Assembly: GCF_014642835.1 (NCBI RefSeq)
Contig: NZ_BMJA01000002.1
Span: 868,867 to 932,866 of the forward strand
Direction: 5' to 3'
DNA from: Dyella nitratireducens
Lineage (GTDB): Bacteria > Pseudomonadota > Gammaproteobacteria > Xanthomonadales > Rhodanobacteraceae
Length of the DNA stretch: 64,000 nt
The notes beneath the pieces were generated by a model. It made no database searches, was not told the DNA's origin, and saw only the letters and a list, made by a program, of their open reading frames with translations. Positions within the stretch are counted from its first letter, which is position 1, and each line of letters opens with the position of its first letter. Position numbers and translations under genes: made by a program. This document shows, in pieces, positions 7,631 to 16,024 of this stretch.

Positions 7631-8179
7631 ATGTCGGTCGTTACGCAGGCTTCGATGCAAATGGGTTTGTCGGCCCTGGCCAACGCCAGGCTGCGCCCGG
7701 AAATGACGCCGCAAGTGGCGGTGCAGACGCTGCTCGATGCCGGCGACACCCAGGATGCGCTCAAGCTGCTCGCCCGCCTGCTGCCAAAGCGCTACGCCGT
7801 CGCATGGCTGCTGCAATGCGCGCGCGAGCAACCACTGGGCCTGGAAGACAAGGCCGGCGCATCGCTGGCCGAAAAGTGGGTGCGCGAACCGAACGAAGAC
7901 AATCGCCGTGCCGCCTTCGAATTCGCCAATGCCGGTGGCTATCGCTCGCTGGGCGCATGGATGGCGGCGGCAGCAGGCTGGTCGAGCGGCAGCTTGGCGC
8001 CGGCCACGCAGGAACAAGCGGTGCCGCCACCGGAACATCTCACCGCGCGCGCCACCGTGGCCGCCATCAACCTGATGGCCGCACTGGTGACCGAGCAATT
8101 CGAAGTACGCCGTACCGCCTTCATCGAGCGAGCCATGAGCTTGCTCAATGCCGGCGCCAACGGCAGCGGTAATCGTTAA
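7631..8179 (+). CDS. T6SS-locus protein, DUF6931-like
   Basis: The product is 182 aa, almost entirely alpha-helical by composition and rich in Ala/Leu, with no signal peptide or membrane segment. Recognisable stretches are TPQVAVQTLLDAGDTQDALK, LPKRYAVAWLLQCAR and the C-terminal ATVAAINLMAAL. Proteins of this look are found beside fha/tagH genes in T6SS loci, and I recall the family name DUF6931, without a search. AGGGGGA lies 7 bases before ATG 7631; tagH follows 15 bases after its stop, so the two are surely co-transcribed. The function is unknown. The early segment (ALKLLARLLPKRYAVAWLLQ) resembles a helical-repeat adaptor. Confidence 0.75.
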   Translation: MSVVTQASMQMGLSALANARLRPEMTPQVAVQTLLDAGDTQDALKLLARLLPKRYAVAWLLQCAREQPLGLEDKAGASLAEKWVREPNEDNRRAAFEFANAGGYRSLGAWMAAAAGWSSGSLAPATQEQAVPPPEHLTARATVAAINLMAALVTEQFEVRRTAFIERAMSLLNAGANGSGNR

Positions 8180-8194
8180 GCAGGGGATTTAAGT

Positions 8195-9556
8195 GTGTCG
8201 ACGCCACAGACATTGACGCTCGTCGTGCAAGGCCAACAGGCGGCGCAATTTGGCAGTCGCAGCCAGAAGAGTTTTCATGCGAAGGACGGCAGCATCGGAC
8301 GTTCCGAGGATTGCGACTGGGTGCTGAGCGCGTCCGGGGTGTCGCGCGTGCATGCCATGGTGCGCTATCTCAACGGCATCTATTTCATCGAGGACCGCAG
8401 CACCAACGGCATGCTGCTGAACGGTTCGCCCCTGATCAAAGGCGACCCGGCGGCGCTGAAAAACGGCGATCGTCTGCAGATCGATACCTTCGAGGTCGCC
8501 GTGCGCATGGAGGCGGATAGCGAAACCATCGTGCAAGTCGGGCCGCCCGTGCCGCAACCGATGCCCGCGCCTGCGCCGCCACCGGTTTCAGCTTCTTTCA
8601 ATAACGATCCGTTGGATTTCGATTTCTTCAATCCCTTGCCGTCCGCGCCGGCACCATCGCGTGCATCATCGATAGACAGCTTGATTCCGGGCACGCGCCA
8701 GGTCGCAGAACCCAGGGCCGATCTCGATCCGCTGAGTTTTCTCGATGAGCCATTCGGTGCACCCGCACCGGAACCCGCACCCGCGCCAAGCTGGAACCAC
8801 ACACCCAGCGTCAGCGATCACTTCCGCCCGCCCACCACGGACGTGCGCAAACAGGCCAATACGCTGCCGGAAAATTGGGATCTGACCACGGGCGATTTCG
8901 CCCCCGCGCCTGCGGCGCCCGTTGCACCGCCCGAACCCGCGCCCGTCGTGGCATCGCCGCCAGCGCCGCCACCGCAGGTCCCGGTGCCTGCGCCAGCGCC
9001 CGTGTACGTACCCGTGCCCGCACCCACATCGGGCGGCGCGCTACCCCAGGACGTGGAGCAGATCTTTCGCATCGTGGTCGATGGCGTCATGGACGTGCTG
9101 CGCGCGCGTGCCGAAATCAAGAACACGTTCCGCTTGCCGGTGACCGTGATCCAGCGCTCGGAAAACAACCCGCTGAAATTCGCGCTCGGCACGGACGAGG
9201 CGATGCAGAAAATCCTTGGGCCGGCCAATCCCGGTTTTCTTTCCGGCACGGCGGCGTTCCAGGATGCCTTCGAAGACATCCGCCTGCACCAGATGGCGAT
9301 GCTTGCCGGTGTGCGCGCGGGCTTCGAAGCCTTGCTGGTGCACTTCAATCCGGATCGCTACGAACATGAAGTGGATGGTGGCAAGCGCGGTGGCGTGGCG
9401 TTCGGCGCCAAGGGGAAGTACTGGGACAAATACCGCGACAACTTCGAAGGCCTGATAAAGAACCCGGACGACACGTTCCGGCGGTTGTTTGGAGATGAGT
9501 TCGCGCGGGCGTATGAGGAGCAGCTGGCGCGGCTCAAGAGTAGTCGTCGCAAATGA
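8195..9556 (+). CDS. tagH: T6SS-associated FHA-domain protein TagH (Fha)
   Basis: The product is 453 aa; start GTG 8195, with the ribosome binding site AGGGGAT 7 bases upstream. The N-terminal FHA domain spans residues ~20-105, with the phosphothreonine-binding features GRSEDCDW, SRVHA and DRSTNGMLLNG. A Pro/Ala-rich flexible linker follows (~115-280), and then the conserved T6SS Fha C-terminal domain (~285-450, beginning DVEQIFRIVVDGVMDVLRAR). In the Pseudomonas model, Fha is phosphorylated by PpkA and dephosphorylated by PppA and its phosphorylation switches on T6SS assembly. Both enzymes are encoded in the same gene run here. The product is cytoplasmic. Confidence 0.92.
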   Translation: MSTPQTLTLVVQGQQAAQFGSRSQKSFHAKDGSIGRSEDCDWVLSASGVSRVHAMVRYLNGIYFIEDRSTNGMLLNGSPLIKGDPAALKNGDRLQIDTFEVAVRMEADSETIVQVGPPVPQPMPAPAPPPVSASFNNDPLDFDFFNPLPSAPAPSRASSIDSLIPGTRQVAEPRADLDPLSFLDEPFGAPAPEPAPAPSWNHTPSVSDHFRPPTTDVRKQANTLPENWDLTTGDFAPAPAAPVAPPEPAPVVASPPAPPPQVPVPAPAPVYVPVPAPTSGGALPQDVEQIFRIVVDGVMDVLRARAEIKNTFRLPVTVIQRSENNPLKFALGTDEAMQKILGPANPGFLSGTAAFQDAFEDIRLHQMAMLAGVRAGFEALLVHFNPDRYEHEVDGGKRGGVAFGAKGKYWDKYRDNFEGLIKNPDDTFRRLFGDEFARAYEEQLARLKSSRRK

Positions 9557-9561
9557 ACATC

Positions 9562-9633
9562 GTAGGTTGGGGTGCAAACCCCAACATCGCGATGCATCAA
9601 CGCATCGATGTTGGGGTTTGCACCCCAACCTAC
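9562..9633. repeat. GTAG-headed palindromic REP doublet (copy 1), between tagH and tssK
   Basis: Two inverted arms start with GTAGG at the outer ends. Each arm can fold alone (TTGGGG-TGCAAA-CCCCAA) and the two arms are also complementary over about 28 bases. The copy lies 5 bases after the tagH stop and 60 bases before tssK, inside one gene run. The GTAG tetranucleotide before an imperfect hairpin is the known hallmark of RAYT-associated REP sequences. Confidence 0.9.
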
Positions 9634-9693
9634 AAACTCTCCCCGAAAGGGGAGGGCGCGTAACCAAAGCCGCAAGACAGACGGACCCGATAC

Positions 9694-11037
9694 ATGACGC
9701 AAAACAACAAAGTGGTGTGGAGTGAAGGGCTGTTTCTGCGGCCCCAGCACTTGCAGCAGCAGGAACGTTACCTGGAGCGTTTCGTTGAAGTGCGTGCAGG
9801 GGCTTTGCGGCCTTACGCATGGGGCTTTCACGAACTGGAACTGGAAACGGACCTGTTGGCGATCGGCAAGATCGGCATCAAGCGTGCGCGTGGCGTGTTT
9901 CCCGACGGCACGCCATTCTCCATGCCCAACGACGATCCGCTGCCGCCCGCGCTGGAAGTGGATCCGAACTGGCGCGACCAGACCGTGTATCTCACCTTGC
10001 CGCTGCGTTCACCCACGCAACCCGATAGCGGACGCCCCGAAGCGCCGCCGGAAAAACTGTTCCGTTTCCGTGTGCGCGAAGCCGAAGTGCGCGATGCGTC
10101 CGGCAGCATGGACGGACTCTCCGTGCTGGAAGTCGGCGGCATGAGCAGCCGCTTGCTGCCGCAATCGCAGCCGATGGAAGGCCTGGCGCAGATTCCGCTG
10201 ACGCGCATCGTGGAATGCCGTTCCGATCGCCGCGTGGTGCTGGATGAAACCTTCATGCCGACCGGGCAGAGCTGCCAGGCGGTACCGCGACTGGTGACGT
10301 TTCTGACCGAATTGCTCGGCCTGTTGCATCAGCGCGGCGAAGCGCTGGCGAGCCGCGTCGCGGTCACCGATCGCGGCGGCGCGGCGGAAATCGCCGACTT
10401 CCTGCTGCTGCAAGTGGTCAACCGCTATCAACCGTTGATTGCGCATCTGGCTGCCGCACCGATTGCGCATCCGGAAGATCTTTATCGCCTTGCGGTCGCG
10501 ATGGCTGGTGAGCTGGCCACTTTCACCGCACCGAGCAAACGCGTGCAGGCATTCCCGCCTTATCGCCATGAATTTCTGCGCGAGAGTTTCGACCCGGTGA
10601 TCATGGCGCTGCGCAACAGCTTGAGCGCAGTGATGGAGCAAACTGCCATGCCGATTCCGCTGCAGCAGCGCAAGTTCGGCGTGTGGGTGGCGGTGGTGCC
10701 GGATCTCACCTTGCTCGACACCGCGGCCTTCGTGCTCGCGGCCAAGTCGGACATGAAATCCGAAGACCTGCGCCGCCAACTGCCCGCGCAATCGAAGATT
10801 GGTCCGGTGGAAAAAATCCGTGACCTGGTGAACCTGCAATTGCCGGGCATCGTGGTCGCGCCGATGCCGGTGGCGCCGCGGCAGATTCCCTACAACTCCG
10901 GCTTTTTGTATTTCGAATTCGACAAGAACTCGCAGATGTGGCGGATGCTGAAGACCTCCGGTGGCATCGCGTTCCATTTCGGCGAGGAATTCGCAGGGCT
11001 TGACCTGCAACTGTGGGCAATTCGAGGCGGAACATGA
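9694..11037 (+). CDS. tssK: T6SS baseplate subunit TssK
   Basis: The product is 447 aa, the usual length for TssK (~440-450). The N-terminus carries the family signature KVVWSEGLFLRPQHLQQQER. Other characteristic parts are AWGFHELELE and the C-terminal PYNSGFLYFEFDKNSQMWRM. TssK trimers link the baseplate wedges to the TssL/TssM membrane complex. The ribosome binding site is weak (ACGGA about 9 bases upstream) and the gene is separated from tagH by a REP element. No tssJ lipoprotein gene lies between tagH and tssK, where it is often found. Confidence 0.95.
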   Translation: MTQNNKVVWSEGLFLRPQHLQQQERYLERFVEVRAGALRPYAWGFHELELETDLLAIGKIGIKRARGVFPDGTPFSMPNDDPLPPALEVDPNWRDQTVYLTLPLRSPTQPDSGRPEAPPEKLFRFRVREAEVRDASGSMDGLSVLEVGGMSSRLLPQSQPMEGLAQIPLTRIVECRSDRRVVLDETFMPTGQSCQAVPRLVTFLTELLGLLHQRGEALASRVAVTDRGGAAEIADFLLLQVVNRYQPLIAHLAAAPIAHPEDLYRLAVAMAGELATFTAPSKRVQAFPPYRHEFLRESFDPVIMALRNSLSAVMEQTAMPIPLQQRKFGVWVAVVPDLTLLDTAAFVLAAKSDMKSEDLRRQLPAQSKIGPVEKIRDLVNLQLPGIVVAPMPVAPRQIPYNSGFLYFEFDKNSQMWRMLKTSGGIAFHFGEEFAGLDLQLWAIRGGT

Positions 11038-11060
11038 GCCACAAGAGCCTGCGTCACTTC

Positions 11061-11133
11061 GTAGGTTGGGGTGCAAACCCCAACATCGAGCGCTATCAGG
11101 CATGGCAACGTTGGGGTTTGCACCCCAACCTAC
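11061..11133. repeat. GTAG-headed REP doublet (copy 2), between tssK and tssL
   Basis: It has the same inverted arms as copy 1 (GTAGGTTGGGG at the left, CCCCAACCTAC at the right) with a short variable centre. It begins 23 bases after the tssK stop and ends 19 bases before the tssL start. As RNA it would form a strong hairpin within the tss transcript. Confidence 0.9.
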
Positions 11134-11152
11134 GGGTTCGGAGCATTGAGAC

Positions 11153-12469
11153 ATGAGCCAGAACAACGGCCCCAACGACGATATGCGCGACGTCACCATG
11201 GTGCGCCCGCATGGCTCTGCGCCGGCACCTGCACCCGCGGCGGCGCCACCTTCCGCTGCGCGCGCGCCCGCTCCGTATGCGCCGCCCGCGGAAATCAATC
11301 AATTCCTCGAAGGCGGCCCCAATCCGCTGGTGCAGGCGGCCAGCCCCCTGCTGTTGCTTGCCGTGCAATTGCGCCATAGCGTGGCGCCGCCGGACGCCGC
11401 GCACCTGCGCGATCAAACCGTGGCGCAGATCCATCGCTTCGAAAACATCGCGCAGACGGCCAATATCGCGCAACAAACCATCCTCGCCGCGCGCTATGTG
11501 CTGTGCACGATGCTGGATGAAGCCGTGCTCAATTCGCCCTGGGGCGAGCACAGTGGCTGGGCGCAGAAAACGCTGCTCGTTACTTTCCACAGCGAATCCT
11601 ATGGCGGCGCCAAGTTTTTCCAGATTCTCGAGCGCCTGTGTTCGGATTTTGCCAAGCACATCGACCTGATCGAACTGATGTACATCTGCCTGGCGCTGGG
11701 TTTTGCCGGGCGCTACCAGATCGAATCAGGCGGTCGCGCCAAACTTGCCGACATCCAGGAAGACCTGTACCGCCGCATCCAGGCGCAACGCGCCAAGCCG
11801 GCGGATGAGCTGGCACCGCACTGGCGCGGCATTGAAGACCGCCGCAATCCGCTGATCCGCTATGTACCGCTATGGGTGGTTGCCGCGTTCGCGGCGGTGA
11901 TCCTGCTGGGCGCGTTCCTGTTTTTCTATTCTCGCCTCAACGGACTTTCCTCGCCGATCAGCGCGCAGCTGGCGCAAGTCGGCCTGGAAAACGGCACGCC
12001 GCCGGATACCGCGCGCCAGCCGCACCCTGCACGCAAGAGCCTCAAGCAACTGCTGTCGCCGGAAGAACAGGCCGGCTTGCTCACCGTCGATGAAAAGCCC
12101 GATGGCGAGGCCATGGTGCGCCTTGCCGCTACCGGCATGTTCCCCTCCGGCGGCGTCGACGTGAGTGCGGATGAGATTCCGCTACTGCACAAGATCACCG
12201 CCGCACTCAACCAGGTGCAGGGCAGGGTGATCGTCGTGGGTCATACTGACGATCAGCCGATCCGCTCGCTGAAGTACAAGGACAACTTCGAGCTGTCCAG
12301 CGCACGTGCGCATAGCGTGGCGCAGATCCTGAGCGATGGCCTGGACAACGCTTCACGTATCGAATCCAGCGGCGCGGGCTCATCGCAGCCCATTGCGTTG
12401 CCGCCCGATACGCCCGACAACCGCACGCGTAACCGGCGCGTGGAAATCAAGTTCATTCCGGAGGATTGA
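11153..12469 (+). CDS. tssL: T6SS membrane protein TssL with OmpA-like C-terminal domain
   Basis: The product is 438 aa. A disordered, Pro/Ala-rich N-terminus (~1-45) precedes the DotU/IcmH cytoplasmic domain (~48-235; for example LDEAVLNSPWGEHSGWAQKT and LIELMYICLALGFAGRYQ). A single transmembrane helix is at ~240-262 (WVVAAFAAVILLGAFLFFYS). The periplasmic OmpA/MotB peptidoglycan-binding domain follows (~320-435; VIVVGHTDDQPIRS, NRTRNRRVEIKF). This is the specialised, self-anchoring TssL form. It binds TssM in the inner membrane and links the complex to peptidoglycan. The ATG lies 19 bases after a REP element, with only a weak upstream GAG as ribosome binding site. Confidence 0.95.
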   Translation: MSQNNGPNDDMRDVTMVRPHGSAPAPAPAAAPPSAARAPAPYAPPAEINQFLEGGPNPLVQAASPLLLLAVQLRHSVAPPDAAHLRDQTVAQIHRFENIAQTANIAQQTILAARYVLCTMLDEAVLNSPWGEHSGWAQKTLLVTFHSESYGGAKFFQILERLCSDFAKHIDLIELMYICLALGFAGRYQIESGGRAKLADIQEDLYRRIQAQRAKPADELAPHWRGIEDRRNPLIRYVPLWVVAAFAAVILLGAFLFFYSRLNGLSSPISAQLAQVGLENGTPPDTARQPHPARKSLKQLLSPEEQAGLLTVDEKPDGEAMVRLAATGMFPSGGVDVSADEIPLLHKITAALNQVQGRVIVVGHTDDQPIRSLKYKDNFELSSARAHSVAQILSDGLDNASRIESSGAGSSQPIALPPDTPDNRTRNRRVEIKFIPED

Positions 12470-12474
12470 ACCCT

Positions 12475-15400
12475 GTGAAGATTTTTGCGCTGTTCAAATC
12501 CGGTTGGTTCATTGCGCTGATCGGTATCATCCTGCTGTCCATCCTGATCTGGCTGGGCGGTCCTTATCTGGGCATCGGCGATTCGCAACCGCTGGCCAGC
12601 CCCGTGGTACGTCTGGTCACCATCATCGTGATTCTTGCGATATGGGTGATCTGGTTGCAGGTACAGCAGCTGCGTGCACGCAAAAAAGCACAGCAGATGT
12701 CCGGCGACATGGTCTCGCAAGAGGCCAAGCCGGCCGGCAGCGACCAAGACCAACGCAGCACCGCGGAACGTACGCAATTGCAGGGGCGTTTCCAGGAAGC
12801 GGTGGATACGCTGCGTAAAGCCAAGCGTGGTGGTGGCAATCTCTACACGCTGCCGTGGTACGTGGTGATCGGCCCGCCGGGTTCCGGCAAGAGCACGCTG
12901 CTGCAGAATTCGGGCCTGAATTTTCCGCTCTCCGATCGCTTCGGCAAGCAGGCCTTGCGCGGCGTCGGCGGTACACGCAATTGCGACTGGTGGTTTACCG
13001 ACGAAGCGGTGTTCCTCGACACCGCCGGACGCTACACCATGCAGCAATCCGACCAGGCGGCGGATGCCTCGGCGTGGAGCGAATTCCTCAAGCTGCTGCG
13101 CAAGTACCGCAAGCGCCGGCCGATCAACGGCGTGGTGATTGCGATGAGCATGTCCGATCTGCTCACGCTCGACCAAAACGGTATGCAGGAGCACGTGCAG
13201 GCGATTCGCCGTCGCCTGGATGAGTTGTCCACGCAATTGCGCATCGGCGTGCCGGTGTACCTGGTGCTGACCAAGTGCGACCTGATCGCCGGCTTCACCG
13301 AATTCTTCGACGATCTGAGCCCGGAACTGCGCAGCCAGGTATGGGGCATGTCGTTCCCGGTCGATCAGACCATGAACGGTTCGGCGGCCAAGCAGTTCGG
13401 CAGCGAGTTCGAATTGCTGTTGAATCGCCTGCACACGCGCATCCTGAGCCGCTTGCATGCCGAACGCGATGCCAACCGACGTGCAGCCATCCTTTCGTTC
13501 CCGCAGCAGCTCGGCGCCTTGCGCGAAACCATGCGCCAGTTCGTCGAAGGCGTGTTTACCGGTTATGCCTACGGCACGCCGCCGTTATTGCGTGGTGTGT
13601 ATCTCACCTCCGGTACGCAGGAAGGCACGCCGATCGACCGCATGATGGCGGCGGTGGCACGCACGTTCGGGCTTGATGCCGCACAAGTGCATGCGCCCGG
13701 CGCGCAGCAGCGAACCTTCTTCGTCGAGCGTTTGCTGAAAGACGTGCTGTTCCGCGAATCTGGTTTTGCCGGCACCGATCCGAAACTGGAGCGGCAGAAG
13801 ATCCTGCTGCAGGCTGCGTCATATCTTGGCGTGCTGATTGTTACCGTGCTGCTGCTGGCCGGTTTTATCGAAAGCTACGGGCGCAATAGCGGCTACCTGT
13901 CGCAGGTCGAGGATGCGTTGAAGAACTATCCGGCGACCAGTGACGTGTCCGGCGCGCCGACACAGAAGGATTATTTCGCACGTGTATTGGAACGGCTGGA
14001 AGGCATGTCCAGCGTGCAGGATGTCGCGCAGCAATACAAAGACAACGTGCCATGGTCGATGCGCTTTGGCCTCTACCAGGGCCACGCGGTAGGCGATGAA
14101 GTGCACGATGCCTACGTACGCGAGCTCAACGGTCTGTTGTTGCCGGGCGTGGCGTCGCAATTCCGCTCCGGGCTGACCACCAGCGCGAGCGATCCGCAGG
14201 CGTTGTACTACTACCTCAAGGGTTATCTGATGCTGGGGGAACCCAAGCATCAGAATGCCGACGAGTTGATGGCGCTTACCGATATCGAATGGCGCAAGAT
14301 CTTCCCCGACGGTCCGGTTCTGCAGAAGGCGCTAGCCAAACACTTCCAGGCGTTGGTCGCGCAACCTGGACAACTGCGCCCGCTGCATCTGGATGATCAG
14401 CTGGTAGAGCAGGCGCGCAGCACGCTGCGTACGGCGGATCTTTCCACGCTGATCTACGGCAGCCTGAAGCTCAGCATGGACAGCTCCGACCACGCACCAC
14501 TGCAGTTGGACAAAGAGCTTGGCCTGCTCGGCAACGTGTTCCGCCGCAACGGTGCAGCGCTGTCCGAGCCGATTCCCGCGCTGTACACACAGCCGGTGTT
14601 CGCGACGGAAGTGAGCAAAGGCATTGAAGAAGCAGTGAAGCAATTCACCCAGGACGACTGGGTATTCGGCACCGGCAAGATCGATGCGATCCAGCAGGCG
14701 AAGCTTGCACAGCAGGTGCTGGCGCTTTATCAGCAGGATTACATCAAGACATGGGACGATCTGCTCAACAGCCTGCAGTTGCAACCGGTGACGAGCATCC
14801 AGGACGCCAGTGCGATTGCCGCCAAGCTGTCCGGCCCCAGTTCACCGCTGAAATCGCTGCTGATGGTAGTCCGCGACAACACGCACGACTTGTTGCGCGC
14901 CCCACCCGAAAGCGATGCCGACAAGGCGGAAGGCGCCTTGAAGAAAGCGGCAGAAAAGCGTGCCGAGCAGCGCGCCGAGCAGACAGCGGTGATGCGTGCG
15001 CTGGCCAGTGCCGGCGTCAACGGCAGCAGCGGGGAAGGCGGGCAGGCCGCCGCCAAGCCCGGCGATGCGATCAGCGCACATTTCGATGCACTCAACAAGC
15101 TCACCGATGGTGCGGCCGGAAGCACGCCGATCGATCACACGCTGAGCGTGATCGACCAGCTCAGCAAGACGCTGCTGACCATGACCGACTTCAGCAGCGC
15201 CGCCGGCCAGCCCAATCCGCAATTGCTGATGGCGCAACAGGAAGCTTCGCAACTGCCGCCTCCGGTCGCGGGCTGGGTGGCATCATTGACCGGCAAGAGC
15301 CAGGCCCTGGTTGCCACAGGCACCAGCGGTGCGCTTGGCGATGCCTTCCAGCAGACGGCCGGCAAGGATTGCGCCGACTTCACCCGTGGCCGCTATCCGT

Positions 15401-16017
15401 TCTCGCCGAACAGCGCCACGGATATCCCACTGCAGAACTTCGGTGAGCTGTTCGGCTACGGTGGTCGCTTCGACAGTTTCTACAAGCAGACGCTGGACAA
15501 GCTGGTGGATGCCAGCGGTTCCACCTGGAAATGGAAGACCGGCCCTGGCGCGGTGAGCGGTTCGCCCGGCATGCTTGCGCAAATGCAGCTGGCCGACACC
15601 ATCAAGCAGATGTACTTCCGCAATAACGGCAATACGCCCGAGGTGGATTTCACCTTGGCGGCGCCGTCGCTCGATCCGGGCATCGGCAAGCTGGCGATCA
15701 CCATCGATGGGCAGAAGTTCGAATACCAGGCCGGCAGCACCAGCAGCATGGGTATGAAATGGCCTGGCCCGCAGCCTGGCCATGTGACGATTTCGGCCTG
15801 GGACACCAGCGGCAATCTGCTCAGCACGTTCGACTACCAGGGCGACTGGGCGTTCTTCCATGCGATGCAGGCGGCCAATCTGCAGCGTCAATCGGATCTG
15901 CGTTACACCGCCAGCTTCAATTTCGGCGGGCACGTCGCGAAGGTCGCCGTGCAGGCGGATAACTTGAAGAATCCCTTCCTCAATACCGTCGTACAGCGCT
16001 TCAGGTGCGGAGGGTAG
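12475..16017 (+). CDS. tssM: T6SS inner-membrane component TssM (IcmF)
   Basis: The product is 1180 aa; start GTG 12475, preceded by GGAGG at 12460-12464. A TTG at 12466 overlaps the tssL stop but is a poorer choice. Two N-terminal membrane helices (~8-32 and ~43-63) are followed by the cytoplasmic IcmF ATPase-like domain with an intact Walker A (GPPGSGKST, residues ~133-141) and LDTAGRY. A third helix is at ~448-469 (LGVLIVTVLLLAGFIES). The large periplasmic part ends in the TssM C-terminal beta domain (VDFTLAAPSLDPGI; WPGPQPGHVTIS). It spans the envelope and would normally contact TssJ, which is not encoded here. tagF starts 7 bases after its stop. Confidence 0.95.
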   Translation: MKIFALFKSGWFIALIGIILLSILIWLGGPYLGIGDSQPLASPVVRLVTIIVILAIWVIWLQVQQLRARKKAQQMSGDMVSQEAKPAGSDQDQRSTAERTQLQGRFQEAVDTLRKAKRGGGNLYTLPWYVVIGPPGSGKSTLLQNSGLNFPLSDRFGKQALRGVGGTRNCDWWFTDEAVFLDTAGRYTMQQSDQAADASAWSEFLKLLRKYRKRRPINGVVIAMSMSDLLTLDQNGMQEHVQAIRRRLDELSTQLRIGVPVYLVLTKCDLIAGFTEFFDDLSPELRSQVWGMSFPVDQTMNGSAAKQFGSEFELLLNRLHTRILSRLHAERDANRRAAILSFPQQLGALRETMRQFVEGVFTGYAYGTPPLLRGVYLTSGTQEGTPIDRMMAAVARTFGLDAAQVHAPGAQQRTFFVERLLKDVLFRESGFAGTDPKLERQKILLQAASYLGVLIVTVLLLAGFIESYGRNSGYLSQVEDALKNYPATSDVSGAPTQKDYFARVLERLEGMSSVQDVAQQYKDNVPWSMRFGLYQGHAVGDEVHDAYVRELNGLLLPGVASQFRSGLTTSASDPQALYYYLKGYLMLGEPKHQNADELMALTDIEWRKIFPDGPVLQKALAKHFQALVAQPGQLRPLHLDDQLVEQARSTLRTADLSTLIYGSLKLSMDSSDHAPLQLDKELGLLGNVFRRNGAALSEPIPALYTQPVFATEVSKGIEEAVKQFTQDDWVFGTGKIDAIQQAKLAQQVLALYQQDYIKTWDDLLNSLQLQPVTSIQDASAIAAKLSGPSSPLKSLLMVVRDNTHDLLRAPPESDADKAEGALKKAAEKRAEQRAEQTAVMRALASAGVNGSSGEGGQAAAKPGDAISAHFDALNKLTDGAAGSTPIDHTLSVIDQLSKTLLTMTDFSSAAGQPNPQLLMAQQEASQLPPPVAGWVASLTGKSQALVATGTSGALGDAFQQTAGKDCADFTRGRYPFSPNSATDIPLQNFGELFGYGGRFDSFYKQTLDKLVDASGSTWKWKTGPGAVSGSPGMLAQMQLADTIKQMYFRNNGNTPEVDFTLAAPSLDPGIGKLAITIDGQKFEYQAGSTSSMGMKWPGPQPGHVTISAWDTSGNLLSTFDYQGDWAFFHAMQAANLQRQSDLRYTASFNFGGHVAKVAVQADNLKNPFLNTVVQRFRCGG

Positions 16018-16024
16018 GTCGATC

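Noticed and set aside
6254-8098. 614-codon minus-strand open frame opposite vgrG
   Set aside because: Composition (very His/Arg/Ala-rich, no domain) shows an antisense shadow of vgrG and the following gene.
12253-13458. 401-codon minus-strand frame opposite tssL/tssM
   Set aside because: Antisense shadow; tssL and tssM are intact in the plus strand.
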